Source of the DNA: Bacteroidia bacterium
GTDB taxonomy: Bacteria; Bacteroidota; Bacteroidia; B-17B0; Aurantibacillaceae
NCBI GenBank assembly: GCA_016787445.1
Contig: JAEUTQ010000013.1
Span: 1-52,951 of the forward strand
Reading direction: 5' to 3'
Length of the DNA stretch: 52,951 nt
Shown here: piece by piece, positions 44,937 through 52,124 of the stretch
How the letters are laid out: each line of letters opens with the position of its first letter
Position numbering within the stretch: position 1 is the first letter of the stretch
Translations under genes and position numbers: made by a program
The notes under the pieces: generated by a model
Databases searched by the model: none
The model's input: only the letters and a program-made list of their open reading frames with translations
Told to the model about the DNA's origin: nothing

Positions 44937-45788
44937 CTAAACTGTATCCATAAATGATTTCTCAACTTTACTAAAAGCTATAACAGATATAGCTATAAGC
45001 ACTATCATTATTCCAGCACTATAAAGAAGCCAAAACGGCTCATAAAATCCACTTCCAAGAAATACATACTTAAAAGATTCTATGATGGAAGTTAATGGAT
45101 TAAGCAACATAATGAATTGAACTTTTGGCGACATACTTGAAATTGGTAAGACTACTGAACTGGCATACATCAACAGCTGAACACCAAATCCAATCAAAAA
45201 AGTGAGATCGCGGTATTTTGTAGTTAAGGACGAAATCAAAATTCCAAAACCAAAACCTAGTCCGGCCATCATTAACACCAATAAAGGAAGAATCCACATT
45301 AAACTCCACACAGGATGTAATGTATCAGATGTAGATAAATAATAAATCCAAACCAATATGAAAATAGAAAACTGAACCGCAAATTTTATCAGGTTTGAAA
45401 CCAATACAGACAATGGAACTATTAAACGAGGAAAATAAACCTTTCCAAAAACACCGGCGTTGGTGATGAATGTACTGGAAGTTTTAGTTAAACAGTCAGA
45501 AAAATAAGTCCAAATTGTAACACCGCCTATATAAAAAAGTAATGCCGGGTTTCCATCCGTACTTATATTAGCAATGCCACTAAAAATAAAAGTAAAAGTC
45601 AAAGAAGTAATAACAGGTTGTATAAAAAACCATAGCGGACCAAGAATTGTTTGCTTGTAAACAGAAACAAAATCACGACGCACAAGAAGCAATAATAAAT
45701 CGCGGTACTTCCATATAGCCCCCAAATCCAATTGATACCATTTGTTTTTTGGCTTAATTATTAAATCCCATTCTTCTTGCTCCATCAT
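44937..45788 (-). CDS. Polysaccharide ABC transporter permease, Wzm type
   Basis: A 283-aa ABC-2 family membrane protein with about six hydrophobic segments. The N-terminal amphipathic part (KYRDLLLLLVRRDFVSVYKQTILGP) and the LLNPLTSIIESFKYVFLG loop are characteristic of O-antigen and teichoic acid exporters. It would form the channel with the Wzt ATPase in the inner membrane. Its start overlaps the end of the upxY gene by 4 bp. No Wzx flippase or Wzy polymerase gene was recognised in the window. Confidence 0.93.
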   Translation of the reverse strand: MMEQEEWDLIIKPKNKWYQLDLGAIWKYRDLLLLLVRRDFVSVYKQTILGPLWFFIQPVITSLTFTFIFSGIANISTDGNPALLFYIGGVTIWTYFSDCLTKTSSTFITNAGVFGKVYFPRLIVPLSVLVSNLIKFAVQFSIFILVWIYYLSTSDTLHPVWSLMWILPLLVLMMAGLGFGFGILISSLTTKYRDLTFLIGFGVQLLMYASSVVLPISSMSPKVQFIMLLNPLTSIIESFKYVFLGSGFYEPFWLLYSAGIMIVLIAISVIAFSKVEKSFMDTV

Positions 45789-46324
45789 TTTTTTATTGGT
45801 GAAATTATTTCTTCCGGTAATCGTACACGGATGGATTGACCAATACTTTCTAATACGATTTCAAGTAAATTACCTTCTGAAGTATTAAGAATGTATCCTT
45901 CAATATTTTTAAGCGCTCCCGAATTAATTTTTATTTTATCGCCTTGCTTATAAGTTCTCTTAACATCGGAAGTTTCCATTTGATATCCGAGCTCAATTAA
46001 CTGTTTCAATTGGTCTATCTCGTAATCTCTAACCGTCGCAATTTTTCCTTCGGAACGCACAAAGTTAACTACACCTTTTGTTTGTAATGTCCTTTCTTGT
46101 TCTTGAATTGTAATGTGGGCAAATACATAACCATTTAGCAATGGGAACTCTACCATCTTCTTACGGTCACTCCATTGCCGCATAGTTTTTTGCAAAGGTA
46201 TGTACGCTTCTATTCCTTTCTTTATAAGAAGTTCAGCTACTTTTTTTTCTTGACGAGAAGCAACGTATAGGGCGCGCCAAACTTTAATTGATTCGGTGGT
46301 AGTATTTTTTAAATCGCTTTTCAT
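45785..46324 (-). CDS. UpxY-type transcription antiterminator (NusG paralogue)
   Basis: A 179-aa specialised NusG/RfaH-like factor. The N-terminal NGN domain has WRALYVASRQEKKVAELLIKKG and YIPLQKTMRQWSDRKK, and the C-terminal KOW region has YKQGDKIKINSGALKNIEGY. In Bacteroides, UpxY proteins bind RNA polymerase early in a capsule operon and let it read through to the end. Here the gene lies inside the operon, directly before wzm, and may promote full-length transcription of the 20 kb downstream. No upxZ-like gene was seen. Confidence 0.92.
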   Translation of the reverse strand: MKSDLKNTTTESIKVWRALYVASRQEKKVAELLIKKGIEAYIPLQKTMRQWSDRKKMVEFPLLNGYVFAHITIQEQERTLQTKGVVNFVRSEGKIATVRDYEIDQLKQLIELGYQMETSDVKRTYKQGDKIKINSGALKNIEGYILNTSEGNLLEIVLESIGQSIRVRLPEEIISPIKK

Positions 46325-46385
46325 GGCTCCGCCTCTTCAGTCACATAATGCAACTAAAAAGATTATTTTGTTTTGATAAGCACTT

Positions 46386-46925
46386 CTACTTTTCTCTTTT
46401 CCAAAGAAGAAGTGGATGCATACCTGGCTCTTTAATTTTATTTAAATCAAATTCATCCACCCTAAAGTGTACGTATCTGATTTTCTTATTAATTTTTCTT
46501 TCGGCCTTTTCGATTTGTTCTATCAAAAATGCTTTATTTAAGTCATTCCCAACCAGTACTAAATCAATTATATTTCCATCCTGTCCTTTTGATAACTTTC
46601 CAACTAAATATACTTTCTCCAAATCACCAATTCGTTGAACGATGTAATCCACCACATATTCAAGGCCGGTCATTTTCCGAATGATACTGTTGATTTCGCT
46701 AAATAAAGGATGTTCGGTGTTGGCTTTAAATATTTTTTTATTGCCTTCGGTGTGAGACTCTAAAAATCCTGCCTTTTCGAATTTATTCAGTTCTAGTCTG
46801 ATGCCATTTGTTGACTCTCCAAACTCTTCTTCTAAATTTCTTAAATAGGCCGTGTTCTTACTGTTGAGGAAAAACTTCATCAACAACTTAATTCGAGTTT
46901 TGGATGATATAAGAGTTTCAATCAT
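46386..46925 (-). CDS. Winged-helix regulator with a degenerate nucleotidyltransferase-like domain
   Basis: A 179-aa protein. Residues 1 to about 80 form an ArsR/MarR-like winged helix (TRIKLLMKFFLNSKNTAYLR, EEFGESTNGIRLELNKFEKAG, then a wing ending KIFKANTEHPLF). Residues about 90-179 resemble a minimal nucleotidyltransferase fold: VYLVGKLSKGQDGNIIDLVLVG takes the place of the usual GSFARGE-SDIDL, so the metal-binding acids are largely lost. Such proteins occur beside UpxY in Bacteroidota polysaccharide loci. It probably regulates this operon. A 6-bp dyad directly precedes its start codon. Confidence 0.75.
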   Translation of the reverse strand: MIETLISSKTRIKLLMKFFLNSKNTAYLRNLEEEFGESTNGIRLELNKFEKAGFLESHTEGNKKIFKANTEHPLFSEINSIIRKMTGLEYVVDYIVQRIGDLEKVYLVGKLSKGQDGNIIDLVLVGNDLNKAFLIEQIEKAERKINKKIRYVHFRVDEFDLNKIKEPGMHPLLLWKREK

Positions 46926-46926
46926 T

Positions 46927-46949
46927 ATTGAGCAATAAATTTACTCAAT
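46927..46949. promoter_or_regulatory. Dyad symmetry abutting the start of the winged-helix gene
   Basis: ATTGAG at 46927-46932 and CTCAAT at 46944-46949 are inverted around an 11-bp AT-rich centre, one base upstream of the start codon at 46925. The spacing fits a winged-helix dimer site, so autoregulation is plausible. Confidence 0.45.
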
Positions 46950-46982
46950 ATCATTTAAAAAATCAAATTAGATTGCTTTTAA

Positions 46983-47005
46983 TCAGACACTTAAGGACTG
47001 TCTGA
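46983..47005. promoter_or_regulatory. Inverted repeat between the hisF-like and winged-helix genes
   Basis: TCAGACA at 46983-46989 and TGTCTGA at 46999-47005 form a perfect 7-bp inverted repeat with a 9-bp centre. Neither strand has a T run directly after it, so it is not a typical terminator. It may be an operator or an RNA hairpin involved in antitermination in this 120-bp gap. Confidence 0.4.
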
Positions 47006-47045
47006 GAGTTCTACATTAAATTTTATAAATTGTTGATTTTCAATG

Positions 47046-47801
47046 CTATTCTCTAATTACCTCGCTTCGCTTTGGAAAATTAATGAGAACACCCATACCC
47101 TTTTTAGAATAAACTGCCATACTACCGATTGCTGCTGCATTAGCATCAGCCTCGTAAAGTACTTTTTTTAGGTGATCGACGTGACCTGCACCACCGCTTG
47201 CTATGACAGGCAGACTTGTAAAATCTACGATTTGCTTGATGAAGTCGTAATCAAAACCATCCCACGTTCCTTCAGCATCTACATTTTGTAAGAATAATTC
47301 CCCTATTCCCAAATCTTGCTCTAAGTATTTCACAAAATCTGTTGGTGAATACTTGATTGAATGTCCGTTATAAGAGAAAACTTGTTTTTTGCCGAATAGA
47401 TTCTTTTTGAAATCGAGACACACAACAACAGCCTGAGAACCATATTTAGACACAGCTTCCTTTATAACAGAAGGATTCTCAAAAACCAGTGAATTAACAA
47501 TAACCTTTTCTACACCATTCTTATACAACTCATAAAATTCACTAACGGTTTTAACCCCTCCGCCATAAGCAAACGGCATAAAACACTCCCCGGCAAAATC
47601 GGCAATTTTTGAGATGTTAATTTTCCTTTTTTCCTTCGACGCATTGATATCAATAAGAATCAATTCGTCTACTTCTTTCTCATTAAATATTTTAATGGCA
47701 TTAATTGGATCGCCAACGTATGAAGGGTTTTTGAATTTGATGGTTTTAACAAGGCCTTTCCCATCATATAGTAAACAAGGCATGATACGTTTTAGAGCCA
47801 T
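47046..47801 (-). CDS. HisF-like subunit of a sugar amidotransferase system (second copy)
   Basis: A 251-aa TIM-barrel protein related to the HisF-like protein at 31416-32162 but clearly diverged. The opening is KRIMPCLLYDGKGLVKTIKF, so position 11, Asp in catalytic HisF, is Leu; the Asp130-like position is kept in VVCLDFKK. This opening resembles HisF2 of Pseudomonas O-antigen clusters. It follows the HisH-like gene with a 2-bp gap. Its probable partner amidotransferase is the copy at 40112-41272, because no other spare one is in the window. Confidence 0.85.
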   Translation of the reverse strand: MALKRIMPCLLYDGKGLVKTIKFKNPSYVGDPINAIKIFNEKEVDELILIDINASKEKRKINISKIADFAGECFMPFAYGGGVKTVSEFYELYKNGVEKVIVNSLVFENPSVIKEAVSKYGSQAVVVCLDFKKNLFGKKQVFSYNGHSIKYSPTDFVKYLEQDLGIGELFLQNVDAEGTWDGFDYDFIKQIVDFTSLPVIASGGAGHVDHLKKVLYEADANAAAIGSMAVYSKKGMGVLINFPKRSEVIRE

Positions 47802-47803
47802 GG

Positions 47804-48409
47804 TTAAAGTTTAGAAAAGTTACTTAATACTTCCATACCAAATTTCAAACTCTTTTCGGGGTGAAACTGAGCTCCGTAAATATTCTCATGATTAAACATA
47901 CATGTAAATTCATTGCCGTAATTACAGGTTGCGATTATATCATTTTGATTATTACACTTCACATAATAAGAGTGCACGAAATAGAAACGTTGTCCTGGTT
48001 TTTTATCAATTAATTTATTCTCCTTCTTTACATCAACGTAATCCCATCCCATATGAGGGATTTTTAGTTTATTATCAGAAAAAGTAAATTTAATTGTTTG
48101 AGCATCTATCCATCCTAGGCCGCTTTCATTTCCCTCTTCACTACTTTTAGTTAATAATTGCATACCCAAACAAATTCCAAGAACAGGAATTTTATCAATT
48201 AATGCTCGCTTATTTAAAACATCTAATAATCCTTTTTGCTTAATAAGATTGATGCCATTATCAAAAGCCCCAACGCCCGGTAAAATTAATTTAGTTGCGC
48301 TATCTATTTTTGTAAGGTCATCAGAAATAATTGCTTCAACACCGAGTTTTTTAAACATGTTTTTTACCGATACCAAATTTCCTAAACCGTAATCAACTAT
48401 CAGTAACAT
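47804..48409 (-). CDS. HisH-like glutamine amidotransferase (second copy)
   Basis: A 201-aa class I glutaminase with C80 in VLGICLGMQL, H183 and E185 in QFHPEKSL, and the PGVGAF oxyanion region, so the triad is intact. It is homologous to the protein at 32156-32758, and both open with DYGLGNL. With the HisF-like protein encoded 2 bp downstream it should form an ammonia-delivering pair for a sugar amidotransferase. It lies 6 bp after the Wzc-like gene. Confidence 0.9.
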   Translation of the reverse strand: MLLIVDYGLGNLVSVKNMFKKLGVEAIISDDLTKIDSATKLILPGVGAFDNGINLIKQKGLLDVLNKRALIDKIPVLGICLGMQLLTKSSEEGNESGLGWIDAQTIKFTFSDNKLKIPHMGWDYVDVKKENKLIDKKPGQRFYFVHSYYVKCNNQNDIIATCNYGNEFTCMFNHENIYGAQFHPEKSLKFGMEVLSNFSKL

Positions 48410-48415
48410 GGTGTA

Positions 48416-50797
48416 TTAGATTTTTTTATAAGAACCTTGTCCATAACCCTTTCCGTAGCCGTAACCATAGCCGTAACCATAGCCGTAAGTGTATCCATAA
48501 CCTTTATAGTAATATTTACCAGAAAGACTTCGCACTCCGTTTAGAATTAAGAACATATTTTTAATCTTATTGGCAGCCGCCAAATTTTGCACAAAATTTA
48601 CAACTTTCTTATTAGCAGATTTTGTATTTAATACGAATAGTGAAGCATCCACAAATTGCATTAAATAAATTGCATCCGAAAGTAATCCCGCAGGAGGTGT
48701 ATCTATGATAACGAAATCGTATCTTTCCTTACATGCAAGAACCAATTCCTTTAATTTCTCTGACAATACCAGTTCTGAAGGATTCGGCGGAATAGGTCCG
48801 GCAAAAACACAATCTAAATTTTCAATGATTGTTTTACTTACAATTTCATCGAATGAATTAAGCCCCGCAATATGTGTACTTATACCTATGGTTGGCTGAG
48901 CATTTAACACTTTATAAACTCTTGGTTTATGTAAATCTAGTTCCAAAATCACCACTCGTTTTCCTGTTTTAGCAAGAATTGTCGCGAGGTTAACAGAGGT
49001 AAAAGTTTTTCCTTCTCCTGGAGCATGGGAAGTGACCAAAAACGATCGAGCTTGCGCATCGATATTAGCGTATTGCAAATTTGTTCTGAGATTTCTAAAG
49101 GCTTCACTGATTTTAGAATTTGGCTGCTCATCCACCACGATACCTTTATCCACTGAAACTTTCAATAAAGGTAATACACCAATCACCGGCAAATCCGTCA
49201 ACTCCTTTAAGTGATTAACTGATTTAATTCTTGTAAAGAAAAATATGCGAAGAGCGATTATAACAAAAACAATCATCAAGCCAAAGGACATAAAACTGTT
49301 TATAATTTTGGTTTTATTAGGCTCTACAACTCCCATATTACGGGGCTGTTCGATTATTTTAACATTAGGGATAATACTGGCTCTGGCTATTCTTGTATTC
49401 GCACGTCTTTCAAGAAGAAAATTGTAAAGTTGCTCACTTACATTTACTTTACGTTGAATATTTAAAATATCCCGTTGCTTTGTTGGGATTTGCTGTACTC
49501 CTCCTATATAAGAACTAATTTGCGTGTTGACATTCTCAATCATCTTTTGAGTAGCTTTCCTCGCATTATTAATATAAATCAATAAATCTTGTTTGAGTTT
49601 ATTAATTGCTTGTTTTAAATCTGTAATGCCGGGATAATTTTCCTTCGCTTTAGAATACGTTTGATTGAGTTCGATCTGCTTCGTATAAAGTTCATTAACG
49701 GCAGTTTTCATAAACCCTTCGCGTTCAATTACGAAAACATTTGGCGGTAAGAATTGCGGATCCTTATCCTCAATAATGTATTTTTCCAAATCATTTAAAG
49801 CCTCTATTTCAAAATTATAAGTGTTTCGTTGTCTATCGAGAGTAGAAAGTTTTTCAAAATAATCACTCCTTTCCCAATCTAAATCCAGGATGTTCTTTCT
49901 GGATTTATAACTCTGCATTGTATCTTCTATATTCTTAAGATTATAACTTATTTCATCCAATTGCTTATCAATATAAACAATAGTTTTTTCGTTTAATTCT
50001 ATTTTCGACTTAAGTGTATTTTCGGTATAAACCTGATTAAGTGTGTCTAAAACTAAGAGGGCCCTTTCAGGAATAATGTCCTTCATTTTTATCTCCAGAA
50101 TATTTGTGTACTCAGGATTTTCAACACTCATTCCCATTTGGAAATTTGTTATTAGCCACTCCGTTGAATGGATTATGATTTGGTAATTGGTAGATTGAAA
50201 ACTTGCCACCAGATCCTTATCAAAAATTGAGGTACGCCTAATGGTAATATTGAAATCAACATTAATTAGCTCTTTATTAAATTCTCCTTTAATTGGCTGT
50301 ACATTTTTATCGGGCAACGTAATTTCATAGTGATCGTAATCAACTATTCTAATATCTAAAGGAACCTCGTACCAACTTCGATTCACGTTACTAACAATCA
50401 CTTCAAATGGCAATCCATTAAACTGCTCGGTTACTCGCACACGACCAACAATGTAATAGGAAACTTGAAGCCTGTCTTTTAAGCGCCTCATAGTTTCCTT
50501 CATAATGTCGTAGGAACCGATTACCTTCATTTCATTAGAGTTATCAATGTAAAGGGCGCCGGCATCTGTTACAACATTCCCGCTAGAGTACTCATCGTTT
50601 TTATTAAGTAATAACTGCGTTTGAGCTTGAAAAACATCAATTTGCTTATAGGCATAGAAATAGCCTGCCAGATAAAAAAAAGGAACAATTAAAATAGGAA
50701 TGTACCAGTTAGTTTTAACGATACGCCATAACAGATTGAGATCCTTTTCTGTAATTATGGATTGCTTTTTGGTTTCCACAAATGATGCTACCAACAA
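48416..50797 (-). CDS. Wzc-type polysaccharide co-polymerase with tyrosine kinase domain
   Basis: A 793-aa inner-membrane protein. It has a TM helix at about 33-50, a periplasmic Wzz-like and coiled-coil region (about 55-500) with the PNVKIIEQPRNMGVVEPNK turn, a second TM at about 503-522, and a cytoplasmic BY-kinase domain. That domain has Walker A SHAPGEGKTFTS near 595, Walker A' VVILELDLHKPR and Walker B FVIIDTPPAG near 697. The last 33 residues hold 13 Tyr, mostly in YGYGYG order, the likely autophosphorylation tail. The reading frame opens with TTG at 50797; another TTG (50794) or GTG at 50779 is equally possible and no ATG is available near the start. It is the first gene of the minus-strand operon. 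Confidence 0.9.
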   Translation of the reverse strand: MLVASFVETKKQSIITEKDLNLLWRIVKTNWYIPILIVPFFYLAGYFYAYKQIDVFQAQTQLLLNKNDEYSSGNVVTDAGALYIDNSNEMKVIGSYDIMKETMRRLKDRLQVSYYIVGRVRVTEQFNGLPFEVIVSNVNRSWYEVPLDIRIVDYDHYEITLPDKNVQPIKGEFNKELINVDFNITIRRTSIFDKDLVASFQSTNYQIIIHSTEWLITNFQMGMSVENPEYTNILEIKMKDIIPERALLVLDTLNQVYTENTLKSKIELNEKTIVYIDKQLDEISYNLKNIEDTMQSYKSRKNILDLDWERSDYFEKLSTLDRQRNTYNFEIEALNDLEKYIIEDKDPQFLPPNVFVIEREGFMKTAVNELYTKQIELNQTYSKAKENYPGITDLKQAINKLKQDLLIYINNARKATQKMIENVNTQISSYIGGVQQIPTKQRDILNIQRKVNVSEQLYNFLLERRANTRIARASIIPNVKIIEQPRNMGVVEPNKTKIINSFMSFGLMIVFVIIALRIFFFTRIKSVNHLKELTDLPVIGVLPLLKVSVDKGIVVDEQPNSKISEAFRNLRTNLQYANIDAQARSFLVTSHAPGEGKTFTSVNLATILAKTGKRVVILELDLHKPRVYKVLNAQPTIGISTHIAGLNSFDEIVSKTIIENLDCVFAGPIPPNPSELVLSEKLKELVLACKERYDFVIIDTPPAGLLSDAIYLMQFVDASLFVLNTKSANKKVVNFVQNLAAANKIKNMFLILNGVRSLSGKYYYKGYGYTYGYGYGYGYGYGKGYGQGSYKKI
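48453..48496 (-). repeat. Short tandem repeat encoding the Tyr-Gly tail of the Wzc-like kinase
   Basis: Two identical 12-bp units (GTAACCATAGCC on the plus strand, at 48461-48472 and 48473-48484), with diverged partial units on either side. Each unit encodes Tyr-Gly-Tyr-Gly on the minus strand. Slippage here would change the number of tail tyrosines in steps of two. Confidence 0.6.
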
Positions 50798-50802
50798 AGA
50801 TA
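50795..50802 (-). promoter_or_regulatory. Candidate -7 element TATCTTTG for the polysaccharide operon
   Basis: On the minus strand TATCTTTG matches the Bacteroidota -7 consensus TAnnTTTG and overlaps the first possible TTG start of the Wzc-like gene. If used, translation would begin further in, perhaps at GTG 50779. No good -33 TTTG is seen 19-21 bp upstream. Confidence 0.35.
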
Positions 50803-50874
50803 GTTGAATTTAAACGATAAATTCTTTTGCTTTTGCCCTATTTTTACCTTATCTTTATGCCCATTGCATTAAAA

Positions 50875-51093
50875 ATGAAACGTTTAGCCTACATCTGCCT
50901 GATTATTTTTGTCGTAACTGGCAGTCAATCACTGTTTTCGGCTCCTCCTCCTCCTCCTTCTACCAAGCCACCATGCTGGCCTCCTCCATGTATTCCTATT
51001 GATGGTGGAATTAGCGCACTTATTATTGCAGGTGCAGCTTACGGAGCTAAAAAGCTACACGATAAAAAGAAAAAAGCTTCTGAAATAGCTTAA
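50875..51093 (+). CDS. Small secreted protein with PIDGG-type C-terminal anchor, candidate exosortase substrate
   Basis: A 72-aa protein when started at ATG 50875; the frame stays open to a TTG at 50827, but MKRLAYICLIIFVVTG from 50875 is a good signal peptide start. The order is: signal peptide (1 to about 22, ending SLFSA); a Pro-rich segment with two Cys (PPPPPSTKPPCWPPPC); IPIDGG; a short hydrophobic helix (ISALIIAGAAYGA); and a basic tail (KKLHDKKKK). Motif, helix and basic tail together are the layout of exosortase sorting signals, and I recall it as the PID-CTERM type in Bacteroidota. It is followed 27 bp later by the exosortase gene. With almost no mature domain, its function is unknown. 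Confidence 0.7.
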   Translation: MKRLAYICLIIFVVTGSQSLFSAPPPPPSTKPPCWPPPCIPIDGGISALIIAGAAYGAKKLHDKKKKASEIA

Positions 51094-51120
51094 TGAACGC
51101 CTTCGGGCATCTATAAAATA

Positions 51121-51660
51121 ATGATTACTGCCCTTAAACAAAATCGTTTTTTAAAGTTCCTATTTATATCATCAGTTGTTTACCTGATTCTTTATCTCAC
51201 TTATGAGTTTGTTGTAAAAAAATACAGCAATTTAGATCAAGCTTTTATAAGAATTATTATTAATTGGACAGACGCCTTACTTCACTTATTTGGATACAAA
51301 ACATTTAAAGTGCTTGGTGATACTGAATTTCAAAGCGTAGGTATCGACGGGTCTCAAGGTGTTTGGGTGGGCGCTGCCTGCAACGCAGTAACTCTGTTTT
51401 TTTTATTTGCTGTATTTGTACTTGCGTATCCCGGACATCAAAAAAGCAAAATTTGGTTTGTTCCTCTTGGAATCTTTACCATTCATATTATCAATATAAT
51501 GAGAGTAACAGCACTAGCTTTAATTTCATTCTATAAACCGGAATGGCTTGACTTTAATCACACTTACACATTTACGTTTTTGGTTTACGGATACATTTTT
51601 TCTCTTTGGATTTTATGGGTAAATAAATATTCAGCCTTGCCACAAAATGAAAAAAAATAA
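51121..51660 (+). CDS. Exosortase family protein, XrtF-like
   Basis: A 179-aa polytopic membrane protein of the exosortase/archaeosortase family, proposed transpeptidases that cut C-terminal sorting signals and attach proteins to surface glycolipid or polysaccharide. The putative catalytic residues are C87 (GAACNAVTLFF), R128 (HIINIMRVTAL) and H147 (DFNHTYTF), in the family order. About five hydrophobic segments are visible. Its size and the neighbouring membrane protein fit the small XrtF branch of Bacteroidota. It overlaps the next gene by 14 bp. The likely substrate is encoded just upstream, and a Wzc-like gene lies divergently nearby. Confidence 0.88.
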   Translation: MITALKQNRFLKFLFISSVVYLILYLTYEFVVKKYSNLDQAFIRIIINWTDALLHLFGYKTFKVLGDTEFQSVGIDGSQGVWVGAACNAVTLFFLFAVFVLAYPGHQKSKIWFVPLGIFTIHIINIMRVTALALISFYKPEWLDFNHTYTFTFLVYGYIFSLWILWVNKYSALPQNEKK

Positions 51661-52120
51661 GTACATCATGTTTGTTTTTTTTGGCCTTTTGTTTGGAGTG
51701 CTTGGCTTTTATCGCGACTACTTTTTTCACAACCTAAACAATGTTTTATACTTACAATACAATGGAGAAACAACGGTTCCCGTTCGTCCCGGTTTTCAAT
51801 TTTTTCTTCAACTTCCCTACAAAACCGTTTACTACTCAAAATACATTTTCACCCTGCTTTTTGTATTTGCGTTCTTTCTACTTTCTTACCATTGCATTAA
51901 ATATTATACCGGGGATAAAAAATTATTGCAATGGTTCACTTATTCTTATTTAGTATTATTACTTTTGAGCTCAATTTTAATGCTGTGGTCGTACTTTGTA
52001 GTTGTTAAATTAGATAGTGACGAATACTCCGTTAGCAGATGGCTCATGGGTATCGCACAATCTCCTTTACCTGCATTGTTTTTTATTGCTACAGCAAAAC
52101 TTAATGTCAACCAAAAATAA
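51647..52120 (+). CDS. Exosortase F system-associated membrane protein
   Basis: A 157-aa protein with about four transmembrane segments (about 7-22, 65-85, 95-118 and 135-150). The [16 protein letters not shown] segment after the first helix and the [16 protein letters not shown] ending are characteristic of the small protein that regularly accompanies XrtF. It overlaps the exosortase gene by 14 bp, which suggests translational coupling and a membrane complex. Its biochemical role is not known. It ends 4 bp before glyA. Confidence 0.8.
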   Translation: MKKNKYIMFVFFGLLFGVLGFYRDYFFHNLNNVLYLQYNGETTVPVRPGFQFFLQLPYKTVYYSKYIFTLLFVFAFFLLSYHCIKYYTGDKKLLQWFTYSYLVLLLLSSILMLWSYFVVVKLDSDEYSVSRWLMGIAQSPLPALFFIATAKLNVNQK

Positions 52121-52124
52121 TTTT

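Noticed and set aside
50827..50874. N-terminal extension of the small PIDGG protein from TTG 50827
   Set aside because: It would add 16 hydrophobic residues before an already good signal peptide that starts with Met-Lys-Arg at 50875.
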